Part shown: positions 35,507 to 44,151 of the stretch, in pieces
Numbering within the stretch: the first letter of the stretch is position 1
How the letters are laid out: each line of letters begins with the position of its first letter
Source: Halomonas campaniensis
Lineage (GTDB): Bacteria; Pseudomonadota; Gammaproteobacteria; Pseudomonadales; Halomonadaceae
Direction: 5' to 3'
Assembly: GCF_002211105.1 (NCBI RefSeq)
Contig: NZ_JPUA01000026.1
Span: 188,452-252,451, forward strand
DNA length: 64,000 nt
Program-made: the position numbers and the translations under genes
Notes under the pieces: model-generated
What the model was told of the DNA's origin: nothing
The model's database searches: none
What the model saw: only the letters and a program-made list of their open reading frames with translations

Positions 35507-36328
35507 TTGGAAGCAGGACGAGAGCAAACGTCTCAGCCATACGGCTTGGTAAGTCTAGTGGGCGCGGGCCCTGGCGATCCGGAGTTGTTAACGCTAAAAG
35601 CGTATAAACGCCTTCAGTCCGCTGAAGTGGTGCTTTACGACCGCTTGGTTAGCGATGAAATTATCGCCTTTATACCCAGCGAGGCGCAGCGATTTTATGT
35701 GGGTAAGGCACGCTCGCTGCACAGCGTCCCCCAAGAGGGCATTAATCAAGCGCTTGTGAAGTGGGCCCAGCAGGGTAAGCGCGTCGTGCGCTTGAAAGGC
35801 GGTGATCCGTTCATTTTTGGCCGTGGTGGAGAAGAGCTTGAGGCGTTGGTGGCGGCGCAAGTGAGCGTGGAAGTGATTCCAGGGGTGACAGCAGCCTCAG
35901 GTTGCGCCGCGTATGCAGGGATTCCCTTAACGCATCGCGATCACGCCCAGTCGGTGCGTTTTGTCACCGGGCATTTACAGCAAGGGGAGTGTGAGCTTGA
36001 CTGGGATGCGCTAGCGCGGCCTGGGCAAACCTTAGTGTTTTATATGGGGCTAGGCAGCGTTAGGGTAATCAGCCAAGCGCTGATTGAGCACGGTTTGGCG
36101 CCCGAAACACCGTTGGCGCTCATCGAGCAGGGAACCACCCGCCAACAGCTTACCCACGTTGGTACGTTATTGGCGCTACCTGATGCTTTCTTGGCGGGTC
36201 ATATTAAACCGCCTACGCTAATGATAGTGGGCAGCGTGGTATCCCTGCATACCACACTGGCTTGGTTTGATGCGCATAATGGAGAAGCTTCAGGCTTCCA
36301 TGAGGGAAAGCATCCACCTTCAGGCTAA
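35507..36328 (+). CDS. cobA: Uroporphyrinogen-III C-methyltransferase
   Basis: 273 aa, single-domain SUMT without the CysG dehydrogenase/chelatase part. SAM and substrate motifs: VSLVGAGPGDPELLTLKA (about 15-32), RLKGGDPFIFGRGGEELEAL (about 95-114), and GVTAASGCAAYAGIPLTHRD. It makes precorrin-2 for sirohaem or cobalamin. The start appears to be TTG at 35507 with GAGGTG 8 bp upstream. The upstream region is AT-rich (poly-T tracts). Confidence 0.92.
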   Translation: MEAGREQTSQPYGLVSLVGAGPGDPELLTLKAYKRLQSAEVVLYDRLVSDEIIAFIPSEAQRFYVGKARSLHSVPQEGINQALVKWAQQGKRVVRLKGGDPFIFGRGGEELEALVAAQVSVEVIPGVTAASGCAAYAGIPLTHRDHAQSVRFVTGHLQQGECELDWDALARPGQTLVFYMGLGSVRVISQALIEHGLAPETPLALIEQGTTRQQLTHVGTLLALPDAFLAGHIKPPTLMIVGSVVSLHTTLAWFDAHNGEASGFHEGKHPPSG

Positions 36329-36516
36329 GCGGTGGGTATGTCTGTTCGAGTGGTAACACTTCTGAAACATTTGTACACGATTTTGCAAACAGACTGGCTA
36401 GATGCAGAGAGCTGTGTATGCTGAAGGGAGAGATCATCCACGGTTAGCGCATTATTTACGTACTTGATTATCGTTAGCTTGGACAAACGTTAGCCTAGAC
36501 CATAGAGGAACGCATA

Positions 36517-37737
36517 ATGTCGGAAGCAAACCACTCGGATCACCAGTCACCAGCCCACAAGCCAGAGCCGGCTAAAAAGTCGGATATGAAAACCTTATTT
36601 CAGGATAACCGGGTAAAAGCCATTGCCGGTATCGCCGCCATTGCGGTTATTTGGGCGATTATGGCCCAGTCCAATGCAGGCTCCCGCCAGGATCGCGTTG
36701 ATAGTCTTGAAGAGCAGCTCGCCAGCGCTGAGCAAGAGAACAGCCAAATGAGCCAGCGTATTAACGAAATCGAGGAAGCTGAAAGCAATTTAGCTGCCCT
36801 TCAGGAGGAGATGGCATCCCTGGAAGCGCAGCAGCAAGAAGCGAGTTCGTCGCTTGAAAGTGCTCAAGGTAACGTCAGTGATGTAGAGTCGCGTTTAGAA
36901 GAGCTTGAGTCTGAGCGAGCTGCGCTGGAAGAAGAAGTTGCCTCGCTTAATGACCAAGTAGAGAGCGCTGAGAGCGAAATGACCGCGTTGCGCGAAGAGC
37001 GTGACGAAATAACCAGTACTCGGGATGAGGCGGAGAGCGCCCTCCAGCAAGTAGAGGAGGCGCGTTCTAGCGCTGAAGAAGCTCGCCAGGAAGCTGAGGC
37101 TGCCCGTCAGGAAGCTGAGCAGCAGCGCCAAGACGCGGTTGAAGAGCTGGGTGCTACTCAAGAAGAGTTATCTTCGCTTGAAGAACAGATTAGCCAAGCC
37201 AACGAACAGCTAAGCAGCTTGGAAGAAGAAATTTCGGCTGCTCAAAGCGAGCTTGATGAGCTAAAAAATGAGCGTGATTCACTCACTAGCGAGCGCGATG
37301 AGCTGCAAAATGATGTTGATTCGCTAACGGCGCTACGCGAAGAGGAAGAGCAGAGTCTGAGTCAGGTGCGCGGTGAGCTGGATGACGTAATGGTCGCTCT
37401 GGATATGGGGCGCGAAGAAGTGGCCAGCGTCGAGAGTGATATCGAGCAGCGTGAAAATCAACTGGAGCGTTTGGAGAGCCAGTTAAGCGAATGGCGCGAT
37501 GAACTGTCGACTCTCGATAGCCGTTTGGCCGATGCGGAACAGTCCGCAAGTGAGGCTACCTCATCCGCACAGGGCAGTTCTTCACAGAACGGCGGTTCTG
37601 AAAACTCTTCAACAACAGAGGAGAGTTCAACAGAGAAGAGTTCGTCAGATCAAGACGCTTCAAATGAGAGCTCTTCAAATGAGAGCGCCAATGATAGCGA
37701 TGGTGGTAGTGAAGAGTCTCAGCAAAACGCTGGATAA
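36517..37737 (+). CDS. Membrane-anchored long coiled-coil protein, unknown function
   Basis: 406 aa. A short hydrophilic N-terminus (about 1-33) leads to one membrane helix (VKAIAGIAAIAVIWAIMA, about 33-50). It is followed by about 290 residues of nearly unbroken heptads rich in Glu, Leu, Ser and Gln (about 57-345), and a Ser/Asn/Asp/Glu-only tail (about 346-406). There are no cysteines and only one Trp after the helix. An N-in orientation would place a coiled coil of roughly 40 nm in the periplasm. No enzymatic domain is recognised. GAGGAACGC precedes the ATG. Flanked by cobA (188-bp gap) and a hairpin then mrp. Composition is strongly acidic. Confidence 0.8.
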   Translation: MSEANHSDHQSPAHKPEPAKKSDMKTLFQDNRVKAIAGIAAIAVIWAIMAQSNAGSRQDRVDSLEEQLASAEQENSQMSQRINEIEEAESNLAALQEEMASLEAQQQEASSSLESAQGNVSDVESRLEELESERAALEEEVASLNDQVESAESEMTALREERDEITSTRDEAESALQQVEEARSSAEEARQEAEAARQEAEQQRQDAVEELGATQEELSSLEEQISQANEQLSSLEEEISAAQSELDELKNERDSLTSERDELQNDVDSLTALREEEEQSLSQVRGELDDVMVALDMGREEVASVESDIEQRENQLERLESQLSEWRDELSTLDSRLADAEQSASEATSSAQGSSSQNGGSENSSTTEESSTEKSSSDQDASNESSSNESANDSDGGSEESQQNAG

Positions 37738-37787
37738 TAAGAGGCTAGAAAGTAGGGCGGTTAGGGGCCTTTCGCGCCAGTAACCTA

Positions 37788-37819
37788 AGGGCGGATGTCG
37801 GAGAACCGGCATCCGCCCT
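37788..37819 (+). terminator. Probable terminator after the coiled-coil gene
   Basis: AGGGCGGATG...CATCCGCCCT with an inner CGG/CCG pair; the downstream tract CTTGTTG is only weakly T-rich. Confidence 0.7.
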
Positions 37820-37911
37820 CTTGTTGTAGGTTTATGATTGGGACTGTGAAGCGTATCATTCACTCAACGTTAATTTCAGAAAGTAAAAGCCTAAACGAGG
37901 AGTGCCATTGA

Positions 37912-38712
37912 ATGGATGGGGTTAAGCATATTATTGCAGTGGCATCGGGTAAGGGGGGCGTGGGAAAATCCACCGTCACCGTGAACCTGGCATTAGCGCT
38001 CTCAGCACAGGGCTATCGAGTAGGCGTCCTGGATGCGGATATCTATGGGCCCAGTCAGGCACAGATGCTTGGTGTTAAAGAGGGCACGCGCCCCCAGGCG
38101 GCCAGTAATGACCGGTTCCTGCCGCTCCAGGCCCATGGCATTCAGGCCATGTCGATGGCGTTTATGGTCAATACCCGCGAGCCGATGGTGTGGCGCGGGC
38201 CAATGGTGGTGGGCGCCTTCCAGCAGATGCTGACGCAAACCCAGTGGGACAATCTCGATTTTCTGTTGATCGACATGCCCCCAGGTACCGGTGATATCCA
38301 ACTGACCCTGGCCCAGAAAGTACCGGTCGCTGGCGCGGTGATTGTGACCACCCCACAGGACATTGCGCTGTTAGATGCCCGTAAAGGGATCGAAATGTTC
38401 CGTAAGGTTAATGTGCCGGTGCTTGGCGTGGTGGAGAATATGAGCCTCTACCACTGCGAAAATTGCGGTCATGAGGCGGCTATTTTTGGCACCGGCGGTG
38501 GCGACAGCATTGCCGAAGAGTACGATACCCAAGTGCTTGGACGACTGCCGCTGACGCTCTCCATCCGAGAGTTAACGGATTCGGGACGCCCAAGCGTAGT
38601 GTCTGAACCTGAAGGCTCGGTGAGCCAAACCTTTGCGGCTATTGCCAAAAAAGTCGCTGAGGCGGTGAGCGTTAACCAAGGCGACGGCCCAACTATTTCC
38701 TTTAGTGAGTGA
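37912..38712 (+). CDS. apbC: Mrp/ApbC iron-sulfur carrier ATPase
   Basis: 266 aa P-loop ATPase. Deviant Walker A AVASGKGGVGKSTVTVNLAL (about 9-28), VLDADIYGPSQ, LIDMPPGTGD, and the cluster-binding CENCGHE (about 183-189). It carries Fe-S clusters to apoproteins. It lacks the N-terminal MIP18-like domain of longer Mrp proteins. GAGGAG lies 14 bp before the ATG. dcd follows 12 bp after. Confidence 0.92.
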   Translation: MDGVKHIIAVASGKGGVGKSTVTVNLALALSAQGYRVGVLDADIYGPSQAQMLGVKEGTRPQAASNDRFLPLQAHGIQAMSMAFMVNTREPMVWRGPMVVGAFQQMLTQTQWDNLDFLLIDMPPGTGDIQLTLAQKVPVAGAVIVTTPQDIALLDARKGIEMFRKVNVPVLGVVENMSLYHCENCGHEAAIFGTGGGDSIAEEYDTQVLGRLPLTLSIRELTDSGRPSVVSEPEGSVSQTFAAIAKKVAEAVSVNQGDGPTISFSE

Positions 38713-38723
38713 TAACGAAATAA

Positions 38724-39290
38724 ATGAGTATCAAATCTGATAATTGGATTCGTCGCATGGCCAAAAGCGACGCGATGATCGAGCCGTTTGAAGCCGAGCA
38801 AGTGCGCTATGTGAATGACCAGCGGGTGATCTCCTACGGCACGTCTAGCTATGGCTATGACGTGCGCTGCTCAGATGAATTCAAAGTCTTCACTAATATT
38901 CACTCAGCGATCGTTGATCCCAAGGCGTTCGACGCAAAAAGCTTTGTCGATATTAAAGGCGACGTGTGCATTATTCCGCCCAACTCATTCGCGCTGGCGC
39001 GCACGGTGGAGTACTTCCGTATTCCCCGTAACGTGCTCACGATTTGCCTGGGTAAATCCACCTATGCGCGCTGTGGCATTATTGTTAACGTGACGCCGCT
39101 GGAGCCCGAATGGGAAGGCCACGTTACCTTGGAATTCTCTAACACCACCAATCTGCCAGCGAAAATCTATGCCCATGAGGGCGTCGCGCAGATGCTGTTC
39201 TTAGAGTCTGATGAAGTGTGCGAAACGTCGTATAAAGACCGCGGCGGCAAGTATATGGGTCAGCGTGGTGTGACCTTGCCGCGTACCTAG
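38724..39290 (+). CDS. dcd: dCTP deaminase
   Basis: 188 aa, usual length. Active-site block [20 protein letters not shown] followed by EWEG (about 112-135), plus [13 protein letters not shown] and [20 protein letters not shown]. It deaminates dCTP to dUTP for thymidylate synthesis. In operon with apbC, the same neighbour as in Pseudomonas. Confidence 0.96.
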   Translation: MSIKSDNWIRRMAKSDAMIEPFEAEQVRYVNDQRVISYGTSSYGYDVRCSDEFKVFTNIHSAIVDPKAFDAKSFVDIKGDVCIIPPNSFALARTVEYFRIPRNVLTICLGKSTYARCGIIVNVTPLEPEWEGHVTLEFSNTTNLPAKIYAHEGVAQMLFLESDEVCETSYKDRGGKYMGQRGVTLPRT

Positions 39291-39313
39291 TTTACGCAAT
39301 GCACTGCTACGAG

Positions 39314-39348
39314 AAAGCGCCTTAAGGCAAAACCGTAAGGCGCTTTTT
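39314..39348. terminator. Bidirectional terminator between dcd and purN
   Basis: AAAGCGCCTTA...TAAGGCGCTTTTT between convergent genes; T-runs occur in both reading directions. Confidence 0.85.
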
Positions 39349-39372
39349 AATGCTTATGGTGATGATACCAGT

Positions 39373-40140
39373 CTAGCCCTGAGACTCTTCGTCGAGCTTT
39401 TCATCAAGGTCTTCATCAAGCTCTTCCGCTGCGTCGGCGTGGGAGAGCCGCATGCCGTGTTCCGGCAGTAGATGGCCATCCATCTTGGCACCTTCGGCGC
39501 TGAACTGCAGCCGACCTTCCAAAAACCACTGCACCGCGATCGGATAGATCAGATGTTCCCGGGCGCGAACCTTCTCTTGCAGCGTTTCAGCGGTGTCGTC
39601 ACTGGTCACTAGCAGTTCCGCTTGCAGTACCACTGGGCCACCGTCCAGCTCTTCGGTCACAAAGTGAACGCTACAACCATGGCTGGCAGCCCCATCTGTC
39701 AGCGCACGGGCGTGAGTGTTGAGCCCTTGATAAGCTGGCAGTAGCGAAGGGTGGATATTCAGCATTCGGCCCAGGAAGCGCTGCACAAAGCGAGGCGTCA
39801 AAATGCGCATAAAGCCTGCCAGTACAATCAGATCCGGCTCGTGGCGCTCAATGACTTTGATCAAGGCGCCATCGTAGGCTTCGCGACTATCGTATTCCCG
39901 GTGGGGTAGCGCAACCGCTTCAATGCCTGCTTCGTGGGCGCGTTTCAAACCATAAGCGTCAGCGATATTAGAGATGACCGCGACAATCTCACCACCACCT
40001 AAACGGTCGTGGGACTGAGCATCAATCAGCGCCTGCAGATTGCTGCCACTGCCTGAGATAAGTACCACAATGCGGCGCGCACCGAGGGGCTCCGGCGTGA
40101 CGTCTTTAATGGTATCGCTCTGGTAGTCCGTATTGGTCAT
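39373..40140 (-). CDS. purN: Phosphoribosylglycinamide formyltransferase
   Basis: 255 aa. Core motifs [20 protein letters not shown] (about 22-41), the catalytic Asn-His in [20 protein letters not shown] and [12 protein letters not shown]. It formylates GAR in purine synthesis. The start MTNTDYQ (ATG 40140) overlaps the purM stop by 4 bp (ATGA). It has a short N-terminal extension and an acidic repetitive C-terminus ([18 protein letters not shown]). Confidence 0.95.
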   Translation of the reverse strand: MTNTDYQSDTIKDVTPEPLGARRIVVLISGSGSNLQALIDAQSHDRLGGGEIVAVISNIADAYGLKRAHEAGIEAVALPHREYDSREAYDGALIKVIERHEPDLIVLAGFMRILTPRFVQRFLGRMLNIHPSLLPAYQGLNTHARALTDGAASHGCSVHFVTEELDGGPVVLQAELLVTSDDTAETLQEKVRAREHLIYPIAVQWFLEGRLQFSAEGAKMDGHLLPEHGMRLSHADAAEELDEDLDEKLDEESQG

Positions 40141-41204
40141 GCCGAGAGGTTCTCCAGAATAACGGCGTCCCCTTGGCGCGCAACGATCTGGCCCAGACGA
40201 TAAACGGACTCGCCCTCGGCTTGCAGATGAGCCACTGCTTGCTCTGCGTGATGCTGCGGCACCACAACAACCATGCCAATACCGCAATTGAGCACGCGGT
40301 GCATTTCGGTTTCATTCACGTTGCCGTTGGCCTGCAGCCAATCAAACACGGCTGGGCGTTGCCAACTGGCAATATCAATATGCGCCGCGAGGTTGTCGGG
40401 CAGCACGCGGGGAATGTTTTCCAACAAGCCGCCGCCGGTGATGTGCGATAATGCGTGCACGGCAATCTCGCTGCTGCGCATTAAGGAGAGCAGCGATTTA
40501 ACATAGATGCGCGTAGGTGCCATCAGCGCATCGCCGAGGGTTTTACCGTCGATGTCGGTCTCTAACGACGCGTTGCTGACCTCGAGTATTTTACGAATCA
40601 GCGAGTAACCGTTTGAGTGCGGCCCGGAGGAAGCAAGCCCCAAGATAACATCGCCTTCGGCCACTTTGCTGCCATCTAAAATGTCCGCTTTCTCGACCAC
40701 ACCTACGCAAAAACCCGCTAAATCGTAGTCGCTGCCTTCGTACATGCCCGGCATTTCGGCGGTTTCTCCGCCTACCAGGGCACAGCCAGCCAGTTCGCAA
40801 CCAGCGCCAATGCCGGTAACAACGTCAGCAGCAATATCCACATCAAGCTTACCCGTGGCATAGTAGTCAAGAAACAGTAGCGGCTCCGCGCCGGCCACGA
40901 TGAGGTCATTGACACACATGGCGACCAAATCAATGCCAATGGTGTCGTGCTTGCCAAGATCCATTGCCAGACGCAGCTTGGTGCCGACGCCATCGGTACC
41001 CGAGACAAGCACGGGCTGCCGATAGCCTGCGGGGATCTCGCATAGTGCGCCGAAACCGCCAAGTCCGCCCATGACTTCCGGGCGCGTAGTGCGTTTGGCA
41101 ACGTGTTTAATGCGGTCAACTAAGGCGTTACCGGCATCAATATCGACGCCTGCGTCCTTGTAGCTGAGGGAAGGAGTAGCCGAAGAAGAGGGGGTCTCGG
41201 TCAT
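40137..41204 (-). CDS. purM: Phosphoribosylformylglycinamidine cyclo-ligase
   Basis: 355 aa. Motifs [20 protein letters not shown] (about 14-33), [40 protein letters not shown] and [16 protein letters not shown]. It makes aminoimidazole ribotide. The frame extends to 41333 but the ATG at 41204 with AGGA upstream fits the family. Operon purM-purN. A 318-bp gap separates it from the divergent perM. Confidence 0.96.
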   Translation of the reverse strand: MTETPSSSATPSLSYKDAGVDIDAGNALVDRIKHVAKRTTRPEVMGGLGGFGALCEIPAGYRQPVLVSGTDGVGTKLRLAMDLGKHDTIGIDLVAMCVNDLIVAGAEPLLFLDYYATGKLDVDIAADVVTGIGAGCELAGCALVGGETAEMPGMYEGSDYDLAGFCVGVVEKADILDGSKVAEGDVILGLASSGPHSNGYSLIRKILEVSNASLETDIDGKTLGDALMAPTRIYVKSLLSLMRSSEIAVHALSHITGGGLLENIPRVLPDNLAAHIDIASWQRPAVFDWLQANGNVNETEMHRVLNCGIGMVVVVPQHHAEQAVAHLQAEGESVYRLGQIVARQGDAVILENLSA

Positions 41205-41522
41205 GACAGATCCTGTGAAGCAAATAGCGGTGCTGGTAGTGCTGGCGACTTGGCCAGTGCTAGACGATAACTGGAGCGGATTGTAACACTCAGCGGCGCA
41301 GGTCGCACCGCTGTCGCGCACGATGAAAAGCATACGAGCGACTTTCGCTCATTTGCGGCATAGTAGTGGCGTGGTAAAAACAGTAGCAACGAGTGAAAGG
41401 ATAAGTGAACGGATAGTAGCAACGAGTGAGCGTTAGGTGTAATCAGTAAAATGTGTCGCGATAAGTGCAATAGTAACGATAAGTGCAAATAAGCGGATTA
41501 AATTCACGTTTGAGAGGGATCT
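41205..41522. promoter_or_regulatory. purM/perM divergent region with short repeats
   Basis: No gene seen. AGTAGCAACGAGTGA occurs at 41382-41396 and 41415-41429, 33 bp apart. ATAAGTG occurs at 41401, 41461 and 41479, twice within CGATAAGTGCAA. A PurR-type palindrome was not found. The repeats are spaced like regulator half-sites, but they may also be a minor tandem duplication. Confidence 0.4.
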
Positions 41523-42674
41523 ATGCGGAATTCTTGGTGGGGTGTCCTATTTTTGGTGGTAATAGGCGGGTTAATTTATTTGTTAGACGCGGTTCTGATG
41601 CCTTTTATTGCTGGGATGATTCTCGCTTACTTAGCTGATCCGCTGGCTAACCGTTTTCAGCGCTGGGGCATGAACCGACCCTTCGCGGTAAGCAGCGTGT
41701 TTTTAGTACTGCTGGTCGTCCTCGTGGCGAGCCTGTTGATCTTGATACCGCTGCTTGTTCAACAACTTAAACAGCTGGGCGAAGCTATCCCGGGTATCTT
41801 CAATTGGGTAGAAAACAGACTCGCACCACAGGTGCAAGAGTGGACCGGTTATGACTTAACCGCGGAATTGACCAATGCTCGGGAGACGCTGGTCGAAAAC
41901 TGGCGCGATGCGGGCGGCTACTTAGCCCAGGTGTTAGGACAAATTGGCCGCTCAGGTATGGCGTTTGCGTCATGGATTACCTACGTGGCGCTGATTCCTG
42001 TGGTTACTTTCTATCTGCTGTTGGACTGGAATCGCTTACTGGCCAATATTGCCAATCTCGTGCCTCGCCAGTGGGCGGATGATACTTTCCGGTTGGCGCG
42101 CCGTTGCGATGAAGTACTGTCTTCGTTTTTACGTGGCCAATTGCTGGTGATGCTCTGTTTGGGGATTATTTATGCGGTGGGCTTAACGTTGATGGGGCTT
42201 AATTTTGGCCTGCTGATCGGCTTTGTCTCCGGGTTGGTCAGTATTGTACCGTTCTTGGGCTTTATTGTTGGCTTGGTGATTGCCCTGGTTGTTGCCCTAT
42301 TCCAATACGCTACCTGGTGGGCGGTGCTGGGCGTCATCATCGTGTTCAGTATTGGCCAAATGGCTGAGAGCGTAGTTCTGCAGCCTAAGCTATTGGGGGA
42401 TAAAATTGGCCTGCACCCGGTCGCGGTTATATTCGCCGTGCTGGCCGGTGGTAACCTGTTTGGCCTAACCGGCGTGTTGTTGGCGCTACCTGTTGCTGCG
42501 GTAATCCTGGTGCTGCTGAAAGAAGTGAAAGTTCGTTATCAGCATAGCGAACTGTACGATGAAAATAATACCGAAAAGCATGCCCCAATCATTGAGGTGA
42601 GTTCTGCTGAGTTTGGGCGTGATGCCCCTAGTCGTGATGGAAATAGCCGTAAAGATCAAGGGGAGTCGTCATGA
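41523..42674 (+). CDS. perM: PerM/AI-2E transporter family membrane protein
   Basis: 383 aa with about eight hydrophobic segments. PF01594 features are LYLLDAVLMPFIAGMILAYL-like start (residues about 18-37), SGLVSIVPFLGFIVGLVIAL (about 237-256), and GDKIGLHPVAVIFAVLAGGN (about 295-314). Members include exporters of AI-2 and Na+/H+ antiporters; substrate unknown. Its stop overlaps the hda start (ATGA); perM-hda is the conserved pair in Pseudomonas. Confidence 0.9.
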   Translation: MRNSWWGVLFLVVIGGLIYLLDAVLMPFIAGMILAYLADPLANRFQRWGMNRPFAVSSVFLVLLVVLVASLLILIPLLVQQLKQLGEAIPGIFNWVENRLAPQVQEWTGYDLTAELTNARETLVENWRDAGGYLAQVLGQIGRSGMAFASWITYVALIPVVTFYLLLDWNRLLANIANLVPRQWADDTFRLARRCDEVLSSFLRGQLLVMLCLGIIYAVGLTLMGLNFGLLIGFVSGLVSIVPFLGFIVGLVIALVVALFQYATWWAVLGVIIVFSIGQMAESVVLQPKLLGDKIGLHPVAVIFAVLAGGNLFGLTGVLLALPVAAVILVLLKEVKVRYQHSELYDENNTEKHAPIIEVSSAEFGRDAPSRDGNSRKDQGESS

Positions 42675-43378
42675 GCCGAATACCGGCACAGCTTCCTTTG
42701 GGGATTGGCCTGCGCGATGACGCAACCTTTGATAACTACTATGTGGCGCGTTCGAACACGCCGCTGGTTGAGCACCTTACCCAGCAGCTTACCCCTGAGG
42801 GTGAGCAGTTTCTCTATCTGTGGGGGGCGCCTGGGGTAGGGCGTAGCCATCTGCTTCAGGCGGCGTGTCATGCGGCGTCTGACGCAGATAAGCGAGCGCT
42901 TTACTTGCCGCTGTATGATTTGGGCCACTTTCCGCCGTTAATGCTGGAAGACATCGAACGCCTGGATCTGGTCGCCATTGATGACCTGGAGTGCGTGATT
43001 GGCCGTAAGCGCTGGGAAGAGGCGCTGTTTCACGCTTTTAACCGGCTAAGAGATGCGGGCAAGAAATTGGTGATTGCAGCCAGTGCCTCCCCACGACAGC
43101 TCAACGTGGTGCTACCGGATTTGGCTTCCCGCCTGACCTGGGGGGTAACGTTTCATGTTCACCCCTTGGAAGATGATGACGAGCGTTTAGCAGCGCTAAA
43201 GCTGCGCGCCAGTGTAAGAGGGATGCAACTGCCTGATGACGTTGGGCGCTATATTTTGCATCGTGGGCCGCGAGAATTAGGTGAGCTGTGCCGCGCGGTG
43301 GAAACCCTGGATAAGGCATCGTTATCAGCTAAGCGTAAATTGACGATTCCGTTTGTGAAATCCGCCCTCGGTTGGTGA
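42671..43378 (+). CDS. hda: DnaA-inactivating protein Hda
   Basis: 235 aa DnaA-like AAA+ protein. Start QLPLGIGLRDDATFDNYYVA, degenerate P-loop LWGAPGVGRSHLLQAACHAA (about 53-72), Walker B VAIDDLECVIG, and a C-terminal lid with HRGPRELGELCRAVETLD. With the sliding clamp it promotes ATP hydrolysis by DnaA after initiation. The clamp-binding Q-x-P-L motif is at residues 5-9. Translationally coupled to perM; terminator follows. Confidence 0.94.
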   Translation: MSRIPAQLPLGIGLRDDATFDNYYVARSNTPLVEHLTQQLTPEGEQFLYLWGAPGVGRSHLLQAACHAASDADKRALYLPLYDLGHFPPLMLEDIERLDLVAIDDLECVIGRKRWEEALFHAFNRLRDAGKKLVIAASASPRQLNVVLPDLASRLTWGVTFHVHPLEDDDERLAALKLRASVRGMQLPDDVGRYILHRGPRELGELCRAVETLDKASLSAKRKLTIPFVKSALGW

Positions 43379-43410
43379 ATCTGCGGATCTAAAATGCTAT
43401 GGGCAACGAC

Positions 43411-43450
43411 TAAAACGCCCCTGTCAGCGAGAGCCGGCAGGGGCGTTTTA
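43411..43450. terminator. Terminator between hda and the phasin gene
   Basis: AAAACGCCCCTG and CAGGGGCGTTTTA form a strong stem between convergent genes. Confidence 0.88.
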
Positions 43451-43487
43451 TGAAACATTTTTATTCGCTTAGTGCTTCAATAAGCGA

Positions 43488-43862
43488 TTAAGCAGTTTTG
43501 CTCAACTTGCTGGCAGCGGTTTGCGCCTGCTTAACGTTGTCTTCGGTAATTTTCTGGCTTTTCTGGATAAAGTCCTGCTGCAGAGAGACGACTTTATCGG
43601 TATCGCCCTTAACGCGCTCAGCCAGCTCTTTAACCACTTTTTGCTGACCTTCCATATAGCTGCGCAAGCCTTCTGCGTCTTTTACGTCCATCATTTGACG
43701 CATTTGCGCGATGCCGGTATCAACATAGGCTTTGCTGGCATCCATCTGAGCGTTGATCATTTTTTCGCTGTAATCGATGCTCAACGCCATGTAGGCGCGT
43801 ACTGGGGCCATAAACATGTTGTCAAACTGCTGAGTCATTTCGTTAGTATTTAATGTACGCAT
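43488..43862 (-). CDS. phaP-like: Phasin family protein (PHA granule-associated)
   Basis: 124 aa, almost entirely helical, beginning MRTLNTNEMTQQFDNMFMAP; the segment DYSEKMINAQMDASKAYVDT and the region VKELAERVKGDTDKVVSLQQ are typical of the phasin fold. Phasins coat polyhydroxyalkanoate granules; this genus stores PHB. The ATG at 43862 has GGAGG 8 bp upstream; the ATG at 43868 is too close to it. TGC-rich repeats upstream may be regulator sites. No PHA synthase is in the window. Confidence 0.85.
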   Translation of the reverse strand: MRTLNTNEMTQQFDNMFMAPVRAYMALSIDYSEKMINAQMDASKAYVDTGIAQMRQMMDVKDAEGLRSYMEGQQKVVKELAERVKGDTDKVVSLQQDFIQKSQKITEDNVKQAQTAASKLSKTA

Positions 43863-43952
43863 CGTCATACCCTCCTGGGTTTGGTCTTGCACAAGCAGCT
43901 ATCCAGAGGTTGGCGCTGCCGATTGAATGAGTAGCTTTTTAAGCTATCTTGC

Positions 43953-43986
43953 GTTGCAGCATAGCAACTGTTTTTGTGCAGTGCAA
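43953..43986. promoter_or_regulatory. TGC-rich repeats upstream of the phasin gene (possible PhaR sites)
   Basis: A perfect inverted repeat GTTGC-N6-GCAAC (43953-43968) is followed by TTGTGCAGTGCAA (43974-43986), about 90-125 bp before the phasin start. PhaR-type repressors of phasin genes bind TGC/GCA-rich palindromes, so this is a plausible operator; assignment is inference. Confidence 0.4.
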
Positions 43987-44151
43987 CATTTGGTTTTTGG
44001 CATCTACTAACCGCGGGGCAAGCGTATGTTTACCCGCATGCTCTAACCAGCTAGCTTGAAGGTAGAGAGCATGGCTTTAGCCAGCGAACGATAGACCGGT
44101 TATGCGCTCAGATAGGCATCACTGTTAATTTCACTGTTGGGAGTAAGAGCA

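Noticed and set aside
39373-40287. Long N-terminal extension of PurN
   Set aside because: The extra 49 residues are low-complexity out-of-frame purM sequence; the ATG at 40140 overlaps the purM stop as expected.
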